Notes: a model not told the origin generated them from the letters alone. A stretch of 64,000 bases of DNA from Closterium sp. NIES-65 (GCA_948144175.1 CANXME010002307.1:496001-560000), one strand, 5' to 3'. Shown: positions 46,478 to 57,676, numbered from the stretch's first letter. A program made the numbers and translations.

Positions 46478-48044
46478 CCTGCCATATCTCCTCATCATTC
46501 CACCATTTGGACTGGGCGCAAAGGGTTAGCTAGTCGGCACAGTAGGAAGGCTCGATGTTTGTTTCTCCTTCTTGAGTCGGTCTCCCAAGTGGCCTGTTTT
46601 GCAGACTATGCTACCCCATGCACCCTTGGCTTTATCTTTTGGGCAGCCAAGACGCTTGCCGCCCAGACTTTAGCCATCGGAAGCCTGCAAACAGTTTCAG
46701 AGGTTGGAGTAAGAAAACAAGTAGAACTGGGCCTGGTGCATATCACCAAGATCATAGGATGATTGCCTCATTCAGAGGCGATCCAGAGCTTGAAAAGGAA
46801 GCCACATGGTCATTTTGGGGCGATTGGGGGAATTTCGATCGCAATCGAAGTTCCAGTCTAACTGGATAGATTGCATTGATCCGCGGAACCGACTGCGATC
46901 TATTAGGATTGGTAGATTGGGTAAGATTACAGCTTGCAAAATAACAACTAACCCCTGCAAAATTCGTTTTTCATTGCCACTACAGTAACAACAATGTTCG
47001 AATACTAAACATCCACTGAAGCTTGCTTGTGGCCTCGGCGGCGAAACTTTGCTGGTGGTACTAACATTTTTTTGCGAAATTGACTCGTCATATCGCACGG
47101 CTCAAAAGTTCGTCGATCGCCTCAGATCGAGTCAATCGAACCCGATCAATCACAACCACCACCAGATCGGGGTACACATCATAATCAAAACATCTAGAGT
47201 TGCCAAGCATATCCACCTACTCGCAAGTACACCACATCTACCTATTATGGATCGTACCAAGCATCATTCAACAGCACTCGGACGTACTCTCCAGACACGC
47301 CTTTAGGAACATAAAGGGCGGATTCATCTGGGTCTGTAGTGTAAATCTCGTGTCGTTCCGATGTGTAATATGGTGAGTTTTCTTGTTCAGATTTAACCTC
47401 TATTTTCTTTAGTCACTGGTTTGCAAGCTACATAACCGAATGGATGATTTTACGAGACACTATGAATTACTAATTGAATGCACAAAAGATGCGCCTGGAA
47501 ACTCAACAATCTCCGCGTAATTAACATGTCTACCAGTCCAAAGCGTTACTGTCAACTTTGCAAGTGATATGCGGGAAACAAGACTAGGCAAATATATTGT
47601 CATGCAGCTATCACCATGAATAATTCGAGTACCTGTTATAGATAAGTGGGTGTAAAGGGGATTCAGAGTAGGATCTTATACTGTTCATAGCTGTGAATGT
47701 TTGAACTTCAAACAAAATTGAGGGATCACGCTACGCCTGTTTGTATGTACATCGGATCCTGCACCTCGCGTATGTATCCCTGCCCCACCATCGCTGCTCG
47801 ATTCACACTCAAAACACCCGTGAAATTGACCTCACCAAGGTTGGTTACACTCTCGTTCAGTTCTCAGACCTGAAATCGTCTACGGTGTCCCTCATTCAGC
47901 ATGTTGTCGTATTCTCTAACAATCACACCCAACACTGGTGAAAGTGGACAGCACTGTATTCCTTTCCACCTACCCCGCCCGTAGTTGTTGCCAGAAATCT
48001 CCGTGAATCTTGGGGAAGCCCTGTCTGTGACCACAGCATCCCCT
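46478..48044. other. Lower-GC intergenic sequence
   Basis: After the tower the target DNA resumes. Composition is near balanced and frames are short. I recognise no gene, RNA or repeat family here. Confidence 0.5.
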
Positions 48045-48235
48045 CCCCTCCCCCCCCCCCTCCCCTCCCCTCCCCTCCCCTCCCCTCCCCTCCCCTCCCC
48101 TCCCCTCCCCTCCCCTCCCCTCCCCTCCCCTCCCCTCCCCTCCCCTCCCTCCCCTCCCCTCCCCTCCCCTCCCCTCCCCTCCCCTCCCCTCCCCTCCCCT
48201 CCCCTCCCCTTTCCTCCCCTCCCCTCCCCACCCCA
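48045..48235 (+). repeat. (CCCCT)n satellite, about 190 bp
   Basis: The pentamer CCCCT repeats some 35 times with only a few variants. The minus strand is (GGGGA)n, which can in principle form G-quadruplexes. The long Gly/Arg/Glu frames on the minus strand are repeat translation. Confidence 0.95.
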
Positions 48236-48895
48236 CCCCACCCCCCACTTGTGATCCGTCCGCCGACACTCAGGCGCGGAGAAGCTAGCTCGCGGAGGCA
48301 CAAGCGCGAACAGCACAATTCTGCCAGTGCCACCCCTCGGTGCATGCGCCGTCCCACCTTGCTGCTCCTCCTGCTGCCATTGCCTTGCCTCACCTCCCCT
48401 CCCCTCTCATCGCCGATCACCAATTCAGCGTTCGGGATCGCATTCCTTGTACCCTTCCACCAACCCCCTCCACTCACCTCCTCCCCTGTCATCTGCCTCC
48501 TCTCTCTGCATCGAGTCACTGCGCACACCTGCCGTCGGGAGCACCGATCACGGAGGCAGTGGAAAGCAGTGCTTGCACCGATCACCGATCTCCATCCCGT
48601 CTCGCCTCCGATTAGAACCATCGCCACCAGCGGCGCGTCCTCGCACCCGTTGCCCACACACGGTGGGGTGAGCGCGTCGAGTGATTGGCAGCTACCTCAC
48701 CAGTCACTTAGACTCACGTGACATTCAGTTCTCACCAGCCGCCGGTGTCAGGGAAACACCGTAGCAGCTAGATCGCAACCCTCCGTGCAGTGCAAGCTGC
48801 ATTGCTGAACCCGAGCGGCGCAGGGCGAGCTGGATCGCACACGAGGGCGCCCAGGCTCGCCAGCGCTTTGCGTGAGTGGAGGCCGCCTCGCCGCC
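48236..48895. other. Region upstream of the predicted host gene
   Basis: The stretch holds C-rich, pyrimidine-rich DNA and no clear coding frame. It may include the promoter and 5' untranslated region of the gene starting at 48896, but I see no convincing TATA box. Confidence 0.4.
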
Positions 48896-51800
48896 ATGTA
48901 CCACCCCACCCACCACGCCACCCGCACGGATCGCCTCTCTCCGCCTGCCGGCCTGGGAGGCGCGAAGCAGCAGCTCCTTGGCGGCCCTTCGGGCGGAGCA
49001 GGTGGATGCGGGGCGCGAGCCCACGGGGGGATGGTCAAGGAGCCGCCGTTGCCTCGCAGCAGCGCCGTCTTCGGATCGGGTCGCATGCCGCCTGCGCCAG
49101 CCACAGCCGCGGCGCTCTCGTTGGACGACTCGGATCTCGCCAGCGTCGTCAGCGAGAGCTGGACCAAATGCGCAGCGTCGCGCCGCCTCGCCTCCGTGGC
49201 CCCTTCCGCACTGCCCGGCCAAGGCTTGCCGCAGTCCGCAGCGAACGCGTCGTCCGCGCCCTCCGCCACCACGCCGTCGGGCTTGCCCGGGTCGCTTTCG
49301 TCTGGCAGCCGTTGCGGCCGTTTCGCAGCGTGGGGGTGCGCCGATCCACTCTTCGCGTTCGAGCGCGGCGCGCTGCTGATGGGAGAGAGCGGAGTATCTC
49401 ACGCTGCAGAAACTCCGTTCCCCGCGCGTCTCCCGCGCGTCCATCTTTCCGCGCAAGCGTCGGCGGGACATGGTGTGGCGCGCGGAAGCAGCGCGAGCAG
49501 CATTAGCACGAGCTGCCAGCACTCGGCGCTCCACCAGCGGCCGTTCTCGCCATCCGCCACGCCGGGGCACGTCGCGGACTGCTTAGAGCGCACGGCGGAC
49601 AGCGTGGGCGCGCGCCAGGGGCAATGGGGAACGGCTGAAGCGTGTGACGATAGAGTTGGAGCGGGTGGCGGAAGCAGCAGCTGCGGGAAGAGACGGTCGG
49701 CCGGCGCCCCGCCGAGCACAGTAGTCGTCGCCGCTAGCTCCGCGCACCCCGCGAACCACCATCCCACCTCCGCCGCACACGCGGTGGCGTCAGCGGCGGT
49801 AGGGTGGGAGGAAGCAAATGGGGAAGGCATGGGGGAGGCAATGGGATGCTGGGCGGAAGGGATGGGAGAAGCGGAGCGGGCGGAGGGCGCGCGCGCGGAG
49901 GACATGGAGGAGGGCTTCGAGCTGTCGGAGTACCTCAGCCTGCCCGACGACCTGGCGTGGTGCGCGTGGCCCGCCTGCGACCAAGTCGCCGTCTCCCGCG
50001 CCGTCAACCCCGCCGGCATGTCCGCCGGGCTAGAAGACGTCGCTGACCGGGCCGACGGGGGCAGCGACCCGCAGCCGAACAGCTTCTGCCGCGCGCACCA
50101 GGCGCTGACGTCAGATGCGCGCGTGCGCGGCGGGTGTCTGATGTCACTGCTAGCGCGTATGGACGGCGACGGCATGCACGCCCACCAGCCGCCAGCCTCC
50201 GCCCAGCTCTCCGCTCCCCGTTCCGCGCATTCTCCCGCGCCCTTTACTGCGCCCATCGCCACCGCCGAGTCGTCGCCGCGCCAGCCGCTCCAGCAGCGTT
50301 CGCCGCCACCCGCTGGCCGTACGGATGCGGCTTGGGGCAACGAGGCGGTGGCGCTGCTGCAGCGCGCGGAATCGGGGTCGGGACTCGGTGCGGGAACGGC
50401 GCCTGTGGCAGCGGAAACGAGCGCCGTTGGGGCAGGGGCGCGCGGAGGCTTGCAGGCGGCGATGGATGGCGCGAGCGGCGAGGGGGCGGCGGCGGAAGGC
50501 TTGCTCTGGGCGGCGCTGCCAGACGGTAAGTGCGGGAAGGTGTGCGGAGGGGGGGGGGAATGGGGGTGGGGGGGGAGGTGGTCCATAGCGCTGCCCCGGA
50601 GTAGGCGTGGCTGTGGTGCGGCGCATACCCCGCTGCAGGTGGGCGTGCGCGTTGTGCTTTCACGCTCGCTTTCCTCTCCACCTCTACATTCATCCAACAT
50701 CTTCCCGTCCCATCTACCCCTCTCACCGCCTCCCATCGCCCCGTCTTGCACATCTCCCTCTCCGCAGCGTGGTTCCGCGGGCTGGATGTGTGGGAGGATG
50801 CACAGCACGGCGGTCGGCAGGGGGATGAGCGACCCGCTCGCGAGTGGCAGGGCGCGCATGCCCGCTGGGATGGGGGGTTGGGGGAGGGAGAGGGGGAGGG
50901 TAGAGGAATGGGCGCGAAGGGGCGAGCGCACGGGCGGGATCTTATGGCGGAGGGGGAGTGGGCGGATGTAGGGGCGGCGGATGGGAGCGGTGGGTGGAGT
51001 GAGGGTGATGAGGAGAAGATGCAGTGGCAGGTGGAGAAGCATGAGGGCGTGCAGGGGGCGCATGCAGCGTGCCTGCGCGGTCAAGGGGTAGCAGCAACGC
51101 CACGCGCATCACCACATGCAGCGGCGGCAGAGGCAGCAGCACGAGATGGAGAAAGAGAGACACTGCCTGCAGTGCCTGCTGCTACGCTACCCGCTGCTCC
51201 CTGGCCCGCCGCCTCCCCGCTTGCTGCTTCTCCCCACACACCCGAATCTGCTGTTCCACTACACGCCTCGCCTGTAGCCGCGGGTGGTGGTGCGGACGGC
51301 CCAAGCAGCGCTGGAGCGGAGAGGCGTGAGAGGCGGCAGCGCAGCAGCAGAGCGGCTGCAACAGCAGCAGCAGCAGCGGGTGGGGCAAGCGCGGGAAGCG
51401 AGGCGGCAGCGATTGAGGCACGGAAAGTGCGTGACGCGGCCACTGTGGGGGCACGTGCAGGAGGGGGGAGGGAGGGCAGTGGCGCAGTGGCAGCGGGCAC
51501 AGGGCAGGGTCGTGGTGCAGCAGGAGTTGGTGGCGGGGCAGGCGCGCCCAGATTCGTGCCGTATCCCGTATGGCATCAACCCGCCGCTCCCCTCATGGCA
51601 CCCATGCTCTTCGTGCAACCGCCCTTTCACCCTCCAAGCTTGCCTTACCCGCCAGCAGGTGCGGTGTCAGCAGTGATGGGTGCAAGCCTGCCAGTGCCCA
51701 TGCGCCCTCTCACTCACAGCCCCAGATTGCTCTCCGCCCTCCCTGCTGCTCTTGCCACTCCACCCTCTGCGCCCGCCACCACCGCCGCTGCTGCTGCTGT

Positions 51801-53013
51801 GCCATCCACAGCACCTGCTGCCCGTGCCCCAGCACCCGCCTCCTCTGCCCACGTATCACCCATGTTCGGGCTCGACCCCTCGCACATGCACCACCCCCTC
51901 TTCCCACCCCCCCCTGCGCTGTACCCCGCGCCCCCCTCGCTGCACCCCACGTGTGCGGCGCGGTCCGCCGCGGCCCTGATGATGGCGGCGGCCACGGCCA
52001 CTGCCATGGCGCGGCGGCGCCACCTGCTGGGGCTGGCGGGCGAGCCCGTCATGAAGAGGAAGCGCGGCCGCCAGAAGAAGCCGCCGCCTCGCAACGGCCC
52101 GTGCGGAGCCACCACGAACCTGAGGCGCATTGTGCCCAGGGGGAAAGGGGAGGACGCACACGATGAGGGAGGCGCCGGGGCAGATGCGGCGGGTGAGGCA
52201 CGAGGGGGTACAGGGGGCTGCAACGGCAAGGCTGCAGATGGAAGTGGGCCGGGTGGGGGCTCAGGCTTGGTGGCAGGAGGGGCAGCCGCAGGGGTTGCGC
52301 AAGGACAAGCAGTCAGTGGTGGTGGTGGTGGCGGAGGGGGGAGGATAGGAGCAGGCAATGAGGGGCGTGTGCTGTCAGCGACATTTGGAGAGAGGGTGTG
52401 TGCGCCTGTGGTAGGCCCTGTGTTCATGCCTCGGGCCTATGTGCCATTCCCTCTCACCTTCCATGCCGTGCCACAGGGGATGCGCGGAGGCGCTATCACC
52501 TCGCCTTTCACCCACCTTGCTGTGCCTACTGCTACTGCTGCTGTCAGTGGTGCTGCCAGTGATGATGCTGCTGCCGCAGTGGCTGCTGCTGTTGCTAGCG
52601 CTGCATCGCCTTGTGCTGCTGCTGCTGCTGTGGTGCATATGGTTAGCTCTCCTATGCCTTGTGCTGCTCATGACAGCGTCAGCAGTGACACAGCATGTGC
52701 AGCAGCAGGCAGCACTGGTGCGAATGGAGGTGAACGGATGGCTGCTGCTGCACGTGCAATGCCTGCACCCAGCTGTGCACCACCACCTGCACTCTCATCG
52801 GCTGGGTCCCCATCTTCCGGGACTCCACCTGCTGCACAATTTGTATCTTGCTTTCCCTCCACAGCCAGTGCAGCGACTGCTTCGACGAGTGGATGTGAAG
52901 GTAGGGTGCATGGGGCAAGGCTGGTTTCAAGAATATTGGAGATGGGGGGAGTGGAGGCAAAGGATTGCACTGCTGGCGTGCATCGTTGGAAGCTTGCTCA
53001 GGTGGAACAATGA
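48896..53013 (+). CDS. Predicted two-exon host gene, unknown function (Ala/Gly/Pro-rich, AT-hook-like motif)
   Basis: Exon 1 runs 48896-50525, from an ATG in the context GCCGCCATGT. An intron 50526-50767 has donor CG|GTAAGT and acceptor CTCTCCGCAG, and joins the frames in phase (GCG, Ala). Exon 2 runs 50768 to a stop at 53013. The product would be about 1,290 residues, dominated by Ala, Gly, Pro and Ser. Near the end of exon 1 is an acidic segment (FELSEYLSLPDDLAW) followed by Cys/His pairs (CAWPAC, FCRAH). In exon 2, near 52050, is a basic KRKRGRQKKPPP motif resembling an AT-hook or nuclear localisation signal. I do not recognise a family; a nuclear DNA-binding role is a guess. Further introns or a different 3' end are possible. 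A 561-codon frame on the other strand is judged a shadow. Confidence 0.5.
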
Positions 53014-53466
53014 TCTACGGTAATATTTTTTATGAATGCCTTGGAGGGGCTAGCAAGGGTTGCACCATAGAGGCTATGCGATTGCATATAGCCCCTTAGT
53101 ATATTCCCATTCAAGTCATTCGATCCTTTGACAAATGGGTCTTGTTAGCATTCTGTTACGAGTGTAATTGAGTGAACGAACGAGAATTGCACTATTGAAG
53201 CAAGAGTACAATGAGCGAAGGCATGAGCGAAGAATATATAGCGAAACTACAGTGATTGTCACGCGATGGGCCTGGGACTGAGGTTGGGAAAAGTGTCGAA
53301 GCGGAGGCCCGGAGCGCGGGTTACCCGCCGAGCCGTGAGGTCGGGGTGCGACGCGCGAAGGTGGCGGGCGGATTGTCGATGCAAGGATTGCGAGTGGTAA
53401 CGGTGCTGACTGTGGTGCTACAGTGATGTACGCGTTGAGCAGGGACGCGAAGTAAGAAAAAAGAGA
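53014..53466. other. Intergenic DNA between the gene and the DIRS-like element
   Basis: No gene is recognised. The sequence may contain the gene's 3' untranslated region and the outer terminal sequence of the DIRS-like element, whose exact end I could not place. Confidence 0.4.
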
Positions 53467-53861
53467 ATTGTGAAAGTGTACTTAGGCTGACTGGCAAAGG
53501 CAGCGTTATCATTTCATATGGGCAAAGGCAGCGTTATCATTTCATATGGGTTGTAGTACATCGTTCTCGTCTTATATATGTCTACATAACAGCATACACA
53601 AATGGGTGGGCGGGTGGGAAATTAGAACTACAATTTTGAAAATGAAAACGTGGGTGGGGACGAATGTCCCCATGTCCCTCTTTTGTAGGCAAAAGAGGGT
53701 GAGTAGCGCTTCGGCGCTACCTTTGCTGTGTTGGCCACGTACCCCTTTTCACAATACAAAATTTTAGAAAGTGTTACATTTCATTACACTTTCAAAAATT
53801 ATCATATTGTGAAAGTGTACTTAGGCTGACTGGCAAAGGCAGCGTTATCATTTCATATGGG
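53467..53861 (-). repeat. Direct-repeat terminal region of the DIRS-like element
   Basis: The unit ATTGTGAAAGTGTACTTAGG...TTTCATATGGG (56 bp) occurs at 53467-53522 and 53806-53861, and its last 28 bp again at 53523-53550. Between the copies lie three consecutive perfect hairpins (53655-53672, 53676-53699, 53703-53720) and an inverted TACACTTTC/GAAAGTGTA pair (53786-53820). Such repeats template end formation in DIRS replication. Confidence 0.85.
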
Positions 53862-54861
53862 TCTTCTGAGGCAAGTGCAGTCGGGGCTGCCGGTGGCGTT
53901 CGATGGATAGCTGATGCGTAGCGGGCGAGGGAGCCGTCGAAGGATCCTGCAATTGCGTAGAGAGGGAGATGAGCTGATCCTGCGCGATTGTAACGTACAT
54001 CTCCTTCGCGCTGTCGCTGCGCCATCGGCCCATGCGTTTGAAGAGCCGGTCAGGAACTCCGAGGCTCGCCGCTGCAGTGGCTGCGCCTTTGCGGAATGAG
54101 TGGGTTCCGATGTGCGCGACATCCAGTCCAGCTTGCCTGCCGGCTGCGAGGCACCAGTTTCTGATCGTAACGTAGGATGGCGATTTGTCGTTCGGTGTGG
54201 CTTGTGAGTTCTTTGGGAAAACCCTTATCAGCGGTCCATGGGTCACCTTTGTGAGGCCTGCGATGTGTATGAATGCGCGCGTGCACCTCACCGGGCAGTA
54301 TGGGCCTGGAATTGCCGCCACGGGGATCCAGACTCCCCTCCCCTCCTGGTCCGTCTTGGAGTGCGGAATGAGCAGCCACATTGCCTTCTCCTCGAACTGT
54401 ACGTCATTCCATTGGAGCGAGACGAGGTCGGAGTAGTGCAAGAATGCCGAAAACATGAGAAGAGGAATCAATCATTTCTGGTATTCCGCAGGAATTGATG
54501 ATTCGAGGAAGGGACGAGCCATGTCGTGCACTTGATGGAGAGATATGGGCTCTTTGGTTCTTGTAGGGCGGGGACCATGTCTCTTGGCGAACTCCCGCAC
54601 TTGCAGGGTGAGTGGACCGGCGGTAGGGGAGGTTTCGCCTGTCATGCGGTGGGCAAAGGCTACTGCCGAACACGTGAGGTTGATCACGGAGAGAGTTGCT
54701 TTGTTGTTGAGCGCATGGATGAGATACAGCGCTAGCGTCAGGCCGGTTGCCGGGAGGAACTCGAGCTTAACTTGGGTACAGAAGGTGCGAAATCTCTGCC
54801 AATAAGGTTGGTACGTCTCGATTGTAGATGGTGCGCGAGCGTGGCTAATTACGTGCAGCAA
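53848..54861 (-). pseudogene. Tyrosine recombinase (DIRS-type), in-frame stop and altered catalytic Arg
   Basis: The N-terminal core-binding domain (54861-54475) has STIETYQPYWQRFRTFC. An in-frame TGA at 54474-54472 separates it from the catalytic domain (54471-53848). There, the position of the first catalytic Arg in tyrosine recombinases reads FLHYSDLVSLQW, with His (CAC) where Arg is expected; a CGC to CAC change would explain it. The HxxR box (HSFRKGAA), the Trp position (GRWRSD) and the nucleophile (KEMYV) are present. Such enzymes insert circular DNA copies without target duplication. This copy is probably inactive. Confidence 0.85.
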
Positions 54862-54914
54862 TTATTGCTTTAGTTTGGCCAAAAGTCCTGAAATGACACA
54901 TTGAGAAATTGTTA

Positions 54915-55802
54915 TTAGACTGCATAGTTTACACGCAAAGCAATGATTGGGCTATGAGGCAATCCGAGACCAGAGAATGCAGCTGTGTGTGAACCTGCCC
55001 GAAGGCATTGACTGCCTTGGGCAAGGGAAAGGTACTCGACTACTGCTGGAGCCCACGATTGAGTGGACGGTTGAAGAAGCGGCCACCATGACGCTCCGGT
55101 CCACTGGGGAACGACGAGCGTGAGTTCTGTCTGCGTCAGTTCCGCGTGGCGGAGTGTAGCGCGAATTAAGTGTGGAGGCGGGAAGGCAAAGCATCGCTCG
55201 CCTTTCCACGAGATGGAAAATGCGTCGACGGCGAATGCGTCGGGGTGCGGTATCTTGGAGCAGAAGCGCTGAACGTGATTGTTCTGAACGTTAGCAAAGA
55301 GATCAATTGTGTGAGGCCCCCAGCGTCGTTCCAAGAGGCGAAACCAAGGTGCATGTAGGGAGTAGTCGTCAAAATCTTGCATCTTGGATAGGTCATCCGC
55401 ATGGGCGTTGAGCTCCCTCGGAATCCATTCGATCGCGAGGCGTGTTGTGTTGCCGAGGCAGAACTGGATGATCGCTTGGCATGTCGACGTAAGATCCGCC
55501 TGACGAGATCCCCCCTTGCGCAAGATAAACATGACTGCCTGGTTGTCCACCCGGACGAGGACGTGAGCGCCCACGATTTGGGTTGCGAACGTCCGCAGTG
55601 CCCAGAGCACTCCCTCGAGCTCTCGCCGCGTACTAGATGTGGGGAGAAGCCCTTGTGGCATGCACTCGCTTGCCTCGCATGATGTACTTGGGAACTTGGC
55701 CAAGGTGGCACCCCAGTTGTGCGCGCTCGCGTCGACGTGTATCACTGCATCAAAACGCTGACTCTGGTGGAATGGGGCGCCATTGAAACGATCAAAGTGC
55801 AT
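54915..55802 (-). CDS. RNase H with methylase-like C-terminal extension (DIRS-like element)
   Basis: A 295-codon frame. The RNase H acids are all visible: Asp in IHVDASAHNWG, Glu in TRRELEGVLWALR, Asp in VRVDNQAV and Asp in NAHADDLSK. The C-terminal half reads RRWGPHTIDLFANVQNNH, DAFAVDAFSISW and FAFPPPHLIRATL, the layout found after RNase H in DIRS elements where a Dam-like adenine methylase is annotated; the usual NPPW/Y-type motif is FPPP here, so activity is doubtful. It lies 53 bp upstream of the recombinase. The frame itself is intact, but its upstream RT is broken. Confidence 0.75.
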   Translation of the reverse strand: MHFDRFNGAPFHQSQRFDAVIHVDASAHNWGATLAKFPSTSCEASECMPQGLLPTSSTRRELEGVLWALRTFATQIVGAHVLVRVDNQAVMFILRKGGSRQADLTSTCQAIIQFCLGNTTRLAIEWIPRELNAHADDLSKMQDFDDYSLHAPWFRLLERRWGPHTIDLFANVQNNHVQRFCSKIPHPDAFAVDAFSISWKGERCFAFPPPHLIRATLRHAELTQTELTLVVPQWTGASWWPLLQPSTQSWAPAVVEYLSLAQGSQCLRAGSHTAAFSGLGLPHSPIIALRVNYAV

Positions 55803-55829
55803 TGTCCAAAACAGCAGCTCCTCGGCCGC

Positions 55830-56945
55830 TTATGGTGACAATAAAACCTTTGAGTTCCATGACCATGCGGAGTCGATCAAGTGGAGCAGCTCATGGCTGA
55901 AGGCCCGCGCCGTCGTGCCCAGCGCGAGCGACATGGAGCTGAGAAATCCAGTGATCCGGGCTATCTTGCGAATCGGCACTTGACGATCCGATTGCCCTTT
56001 TTGTATAAGTAGGTGGAGCTCCTGCAGTAGTTGTTCGCGCCGATCCTTTCCGACCAGGAACATCCCTCGTTCCGTGTCAAGCTCCATCCCCAAAAAGCGC
56101 AAGTGGTGTGCGGATGCAGGTGTGATTTCTTAGAATTTATCACGAATCCTGCCGCCTTCAAGTCGTGGAGAACTTCGACGCACGTCGAACGGGCTTGCGC
56201 CTCGGAGGCAGAGGAATAGTAGATCGTCCACGTATGGTATTACGCGCACTCCGCGCGCGCGCCATCTCTTGGCTAGTTGCTTAATAGGCTGGGTGAAGAT
56301 GAACGGAGCTGTTGCCAGGCCGAAAGGTAAGGATGTGAAGCAATAGAATTTTCCGCCCAATTGAAAGCCCAAAAACTTCCAGCATGATGGGTGGATTTCG
56401 ACGTGGTGGTAGCCTGACTTGAGATCGATTGTGAACATCCAGTCGTGTGGGCGAATGATTTCCGCGACCCGACTCAAGCCTTCGTACTTGAACTTGGGAA
56501 CTTGGAGGTGAGCGTTGACCTTCCGCAGGTCAAGGATGACCCGGCATTTGTCTCGTTGCTCCACAACATTGAGCGGGCTGATGCACGTCAGTGCGGCTTT
56601 CGACGAGACATGCATCGCGGCGCCTGACGCGATGAGGTCGCTAACCGTGTCTTGGGTGAATGCCATGTGTGCTTGAACGCCTGCGTGATTGGGCGCTTCG
56701 AAGGGGAGAGGCTCTGTGCCCTTCCATGGTAGCCAGTACCCTTTGGCAATGATGGAAAGGATAAGACTGCTGTCGCACCATGATAGCCACCAATGGAGGC
56801 TGTTGCGCAATCGCATTCGCATGATGGACACCATGTTGTCCGTTATTGCGTGCTCGTATGGGTCCCAATGAGCACTCCGCCACTCGCCTTCCATTTCTGC
56901 AATTAATGGGCAACCAAGGTTGTGTGGGGGGGGGACCAGGGCCAA
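55830..56945 (-). pseudogene. DIRS-type reverse transcriptase, frameshifted
   Basis: Frame 56945-56130 carries the RT fingers and palm: RDKCRVILDLRKVNAHL, TIDLKSGYHHVEIHP (motif A Asp), FTSLPFGLATAPFIF (motif B) and IPYVDDLLFLC (motif C). The frame then changes twice between about 56160 and 56100; pieces HLHPHTTCAF and FLGMELDTERGMFLV are readable in other frames. It ends at 55830. The organisation resembles RT of DIRS/Ty3-like type, clearly different from the copia RTs of the window. Confidence 0.85.
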
Positions 56946-57035
56946 GGTCGATTAGATGCGAGATAATACAGGACACTTCGTCGGGCAAACTATGTCGCTT
57001 GTCTTCTACCGCCGTCGTGCCTCCCCGCACTCCGG

Positions 57036-57037
<2 letters not shown>

Positions 57038-57080
<43 letters not shown>
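57038..57080 (-). repeat. Run of 43 T (A on the minus strand)
   Basis: It marks the 5' break of the DIRS-like element. On the minus strand it follows TGCGCAAGCAAAGTT and precedes CCCCGGAGTGCGGGG. It may be the poly(A) tail of a retroposed sequence oriented like the LINE. Confidence 0.85.
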
Positions 57081-57083
<3 letters not shown>

Positions 57084-57241
57084 TTTGCTTGCGCAGTCAT
57101 CAGCTTTAATACCCTTGCAAGGTTTTTTTTGTTTTTTGTTTTTTTTTGTTTTTTTTTTTTTTTACATTGCCTTACAACGAGATCGGCGCATTTGCGTCAC
57201 TTGGTCCCACGACCTTGCTCCTCACGATGTCGTCGTGATAG

Positions 57242-57243
<2 letters not shown>
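57081..57243. other. Short spacer with T-rich runs
   Basis: A second T-rich stretch (57122-57163) is interrupted by G; the rest is unique sequence. No gene is seen. Confidence 0.5.
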
Positions 57244-57332
<89 letters not shown>

Positions 57333-57399
57333 CCTCTCTCGCTCTCTCTCTCTCTCCGTCTCCCTCTCGCTCTCTCGCTCTCTCTCTCTCTCCGTCTCC

Positions 57400-57438
<39 letters not shown>

Positions 57439-57474
57439 TCTCGCTCTCTCTCTATCTCTCTCGCCCTCCCTCGT

Positions 57475-57547
<73 letters not shown>

Positions 57548-57606
57548 CTCGCTCTCTCTCTCTCTCTATCTCGCTCTCCCTCCCTCTCCCTCGCTCTCTC
57601 TCTCTC

Positions 57607-57675
<69 letters not shown>
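57244..57675 (+). repeat. (TC)n microsatellite, 430 bp, downstream flank of the LINE
   Basis: Almost pure CT dinucleotides with scattered single changes (CGCT, CACT, CCCT). On the LINE-coding strand it is (GA)n and starts about 110 bp after the LINE stop codon. The long Ser/Leu and Arg/Glu frames are repeat translation. Confidence 0.95.

Positions 57676-57676
<1 letters not shown>

Larger units (their letters stand above)
53467..57037 (-). mobile_element. DIRS-like tyrosine-recombinase retrotransposon, 5'-truncated
   Basis: On the minus strand the order is RT, RNase H with a methylase-like C-terminal extension, then a tyrosine recombinase; this combination defines the DIRS order. No LTRs or DDE integrase are present. 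Beyond the recombinase stop lie a 56-bp direct repeat in two copies (53806-53861 and 53467-53522) and a hairpin-rich spacer, which fits the split repeats of DIRS/PAT/Ngaro-type elements. The 5' part (gag) is missing: the element meets a 43-base A/T run at 57038. Frameshifts in RT and a stop in the recombinase show it is inactive. Confidence 0.85.

Noticed and set aside
47864..48657. Gly/Arg/Glu-rich minus-strand frames
   Set aside because: They translate the (CCCCT)n satellite and have no other support.
49399..51084. 561-codon minus-strand frame opposite the predicted host gene
   Set aside because: It lacks motifs and splice logic and overlaps two plus-strand frames that join in phase across a consensus intron; GC-rich DNA readily gives such mirror frames.
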